DNA from: Clostridia bacterium
GTDB lineage: Bacteria; Bacillota; Clostridia; Oscillospirales; Acutalibacteraceae
Length of the DNA: 6,495 nucleotides
Assembly (NCBI GenBank): GCA_900767015.1
Contig: CAAFXQ010000040.1
Location: 1 to 6,495, forward strand
Reading direction: 5' to 3'
Below the pieces are notes generated by a model. That model saw only the letters and a program-made list of their open reading frames with translations, made no database searches and was not told where the DNA came from. Both the position numbers and the translations under genes were made by a program. Of this stretch, positions 4,835-6,495 are shown piece by piece (position 1 is the first letter of the stretch; every line of letters begins with the position of its first letter).

Positions 4835-6352
4835 ATGGACGATCTGTTTTTTAACGACAATAAAGAACCCAACCGCAAAAAACGTCCGAACGGCGAAATA
4901 TACGATCAATCCGATTGGGAAAACAACGATGTTTATTCAGACTCTTTTTCTTCCCGTGCGGAAAACAGCGGCTTTAAAGTAACACTGCCGGACGACGAAC
5001 CGATTTTCGGTTCACCGAACAGCAATACTCCCCGTTCCCGCACGCCGAACGGAAAGCCCGTCGGAGCGTCAGGGAACAACTATTCTTCCTATCCGCCTGC
5101 GGGTAACACAAACCGGACACCGAAAGGCCGTCCCGTCGGCGAAAACCCGTCAGCCGCTTACCGACCGGGCGCTTCGTCCGTTCCGACAGGCAAAGCCTAC
5201 GGCTCTTATTCACCGAACGTTCCCCCGCAAAGCAGAAACAATCAGGCACCTGCCAACCGCAGCCGCACCCCATCCGACGCCGGACGTACACCCGTAAGGC
5301 CTGCCAACGGTCCGGGACAAAAACCACCGGTAAAAAGACAGCCGTCAGCCTCTTCGACAAAGGGCGGGTCTTCCGGCGGTCCGAAAAAGCCGAAGAAGAA
5401 AAACAAGGGGGCAAAAATTGCCGCCGCCGTTTTTGCGGTTATTGTGATTCTCCTTGCCGCCGTTCTGGCATACGGTTACAGCATTCTCGGAAAAATCAAC
5501 TATGAAACCGATTCCATCAAAGAGAATCAGTATATCAGCGAAAAAAAGCTTTTCTCCAGCCCGGACGTCCGGAACATTCTTTTAATCGGAAGCGACGCAC
5601 GAAGTGAGATTCAGGGAATGCGTTCGGATACGATGATTCTTCTTTCCATCGACAACAAAAACAAACAGCTGAAGCTGACTTCATTTTTAAGAGACTCTTA
5701 TGTCTGTATTCCGTCTACCGGACATTGGCGAAAGCTTAACGCCGCCTGTTCCGCCGGCGGTGCCCAGCTTGTTATCGATACGATTGAATACAACTTCAAG
5801 GTCAAAATCGACAGCTATGTTCTTGTTGACTTTGAAGTATTTACGAAGCTTATTGATCTGATGGGCGGTCTTACCGTAAAAGGCGTCACCGCCGCAGAAG
5901 CCAAATATCTCCGGGACACGGTCAAGATCACCTACGCCAAAGAGGGAACAAACAAGTTTTCGGGTGCTGCGGCGCTTTGGTACTGCCGGATCCGTTATCT
6001 GGACGACGATTTTCACCGGACGCAAAGACAGCGAAAAGTCATTTCGGCAATCATCGATCAGGCAAAAGGCATGAACCCCATTGAGCTTATCAAAATCGTC
6101 GAACAGGTACTTCCGATGATAACGACCGACATCGGGCGAAATGATATGCTTAAGCTCGGTCTTTCGGCGGTTGTGAAATACGGCAAATACGACATTGAGC
6201 AGCATCAGATTCCCGCAAAAGGCACATGGAACAACAAGCGTGTCAGCGGCGTCGGCGATGTTCTGGAAATGGATATCGACGAAAACGTCAAGCTGTTAAA
6301 GCAATTCATTTCCCAAAAGCAGACGAGCGAAGAAACCACTTCGAAAAAGTAA
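4835..6352 (+). CDS. LytR-CpsA-Psr (LCP) family cell-wall glycopolymer ligase
   Basis: A 505-residue single-pass membrane protein whose extracellular LCP domain transfers lipid-linked polymers (teichoic acids, capsule or other secondary wall polymers) to peptidoglycan. Residues 1-183 form a cytoplasmic, disordered, Pro/Ser/Asn/Gly-rich tail with repeated RTPxGxPVG (69-77, 94-102). A basic patch, KKPKKKNKGAK (184-194), and a membrane helix (about 195-216) follow. The LCP domain spans about 246-405: NILLIGSDAR (247-256), RSDTM (263-267), LTSFLRDSYV (271-280) and the lipid-phosphate-binding RIRYLDDDFHRTQRQR (385-400). The catalytic arginines and aspartates appear intact. LCP proteins usually have a short cytoplasmic tail, so this one is unusually long. 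ATG at 4835 is the only usable start; an in-frame stop lies at 4811. The gene diverges from rnpB and has its own promoter. No wall-polymer genes lie in the window, so the polymer cannot be named. Confidence 0.94.
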   Translation: MDDLFFNDNKEPNRKKRPNGEIYDQSDWENNDVYSDSFSSRAENSGFKVTLPDDEPIFGSPNSNTPRSRTPNGKPVGASGNNYSSYPPAGNTNRTPKGRPVGENPSAAYRPGASSVPTGKAYGSYSPNVPPQSRNNQAPANRSRTPSDAGRTPVRPANGPGQKPPVKRQPSASSTKGGSSGGPKKPKKKNKGAKIAAAVFAVIVILLAAVLAYGYSILGKINYETDSIKENQYISEKKLFSSPDVRNILLIGSDARSEIQGMRSDTMILLSIDNKNKQLKLTSFLRDSYVCIPSTGHWRKLNAACSAGGAQLVIDTIEYNFKVKIDSYVLVDFEVFTKLIDLMGGLTVKGVTAAEAKYLRDTVKITYAKEGTNKFSGAAALWYCRIRYLDDDFHRTQRQRKVISAIIDQAKGMNPIELIKIVEQVLPMITTDIGRNDMLKLGLSAVVKYGKYDIEQHQIPAKGTWNNKRVSGVGDVLEMDIDENVKLLKQFISQKQTSEETTSKK

Positions 6353-6356
6353 ACCA

Positions 6357-6384
6357 AAAGCCGGGCCAACTGCGGTTCGGCTTT
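6357..6384 (+). terminator. Stem-loop after the LCP gene (terminator-like, no T-run)
   Basis: AAAGCCGGGCC (6357-6367) pairs with GGTTCGGCTTT (6374-6384) to give an 11-bp stem, including two G-T pairs, around an AACTGC loop. It starts four bases after the stop codon. Only the three T inside the stem are present and the bases after it are AAAGC, so termination may be weak and transcription may continue into the hairpin array. Confidence 0.55.
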
Positions 6385-6387
6385 AAA

Positions 6388-6470
6388 GCTACGGCTACGC
6401 AAATGAAGTACGCCTGACGGCGCATGAAGCAGCGAAGGACGCTATGAAGTGCGGCTGAGCCGCATGAAGT
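6388..6470 (+). repeat. ATGAAG-linked mini-hairpin array
   Basis: ATGAAG occurs at 6403, 6424, 6444 and 6464, a spacing of 21, 20 and 20 bases. The spacers between them differ in sequence but tend to fold: C-G-C-C around TGAC (6411-6420 region), AGCG/CGCT around AAGGA (6431-6443), and a perfect TGCGGC/GCCGCA around TGA (6450-6464). Constant linkers joined to variable but self-complementary spacers suggest a structured intergenic repeat. The units fade near 6480, followed by a GAGATCTC palindrome at 6479-6486. It may extend past the window. No open frame is apparent through it. Confidence 0.65.
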
Positions 6471-6495
6471 GTGCCCGAGGAGATCTCAGATATCA

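Noticed and set aside
5687..6205. Minus-strand frame of 172 codons opposite the LCP domain
   Set aside because: It is antisense to a well-conserved catalytic domain and shows no recognisable motif or start signal.
6388..6495. The ATGAAG repeats as a CRISPR array
   Set aside because: The constant part is only about six bases and the spacers are about 14-15 bases and self-complementary. CRISPR repeats are far longer with non-folding spacers, and no cas gene is present.

Overview
The window reads as chromosomal DNA of an anaerobic Firmicute, most likely class Clostridia (Oscillospirales/Ruminococcaceae-like). This is inferred from the mid-range base composition with AT-rich intergenic DNA, near-consensus sigma-A promoters, strong GGAGG-type ribosome binding sites, an RNase P RNA that resembles the A type rather than the Bacillus type, and the protein families present. 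No single marker fixes the genus.

Left edge (1-480): no protein gene. Two tandem strong promoters point left (minus strand). Each sits behind T-tracts repeating every 10-11 bp (A-tracts on the transcribed strand) and they share a 19-bp identical block. A leader with a boxA-like CTTGAAAATTAAAC element runs off the left end. This is the usual architecture of a ribosomal RNA operon, so a 16S rRNA gene is expected just outside the window. That is inference, because no 16S sequence is present.

587-3292: two minus-strand genes. A 268-residue regulator with an N-terminal NTF2/SnoaL-like domain and a C-terminal LytTR DNA-binding domain lies upstream of a 559-residue class I adenylate-forming enzyme (acyl- or aryl-CoA synthetase family). 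Each has its own near-perfect promoter. The synthetase promoter is packed with TGAC/GTCA half-sites, and an 11-bp element recurs upstream of the regulator. The simplest model is a ligand-sensing one-component regulator controlling itself and the ligase. A strong terminator at 480-525 closes the unit.

3453-4649: a minus-strand unit made of rnpB (RNase P RNA), its terminator, and then, with almost no gap, a hemolysin III/PAQR-family membrane protein with a TTG start, ending at a clean terminator. The membrane protein has no evident promoter of its own and probably depends on read-through from rnpB.

4709-6352: divergent from rnpB, a plus-strand LytR-CpsA-Psr (LCP) cell-wall ligase with an unusually long proline-rich cytoplasmic tail. 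Its leader carries a 10-codon mini-ORF inside a stem-loop, ending two bases before the LCP start. After the stop come a stem-loop and a short array of ATGAAG-linked mini-hairpins with a 20-21 bp period that continues towards the right edge.

The genes do not form one pathway. The two points that best deserve a second look are the NTF2-LytTR/adenylating-enzyme pair with its operator cluster, and the ATGAAG hairpin array.
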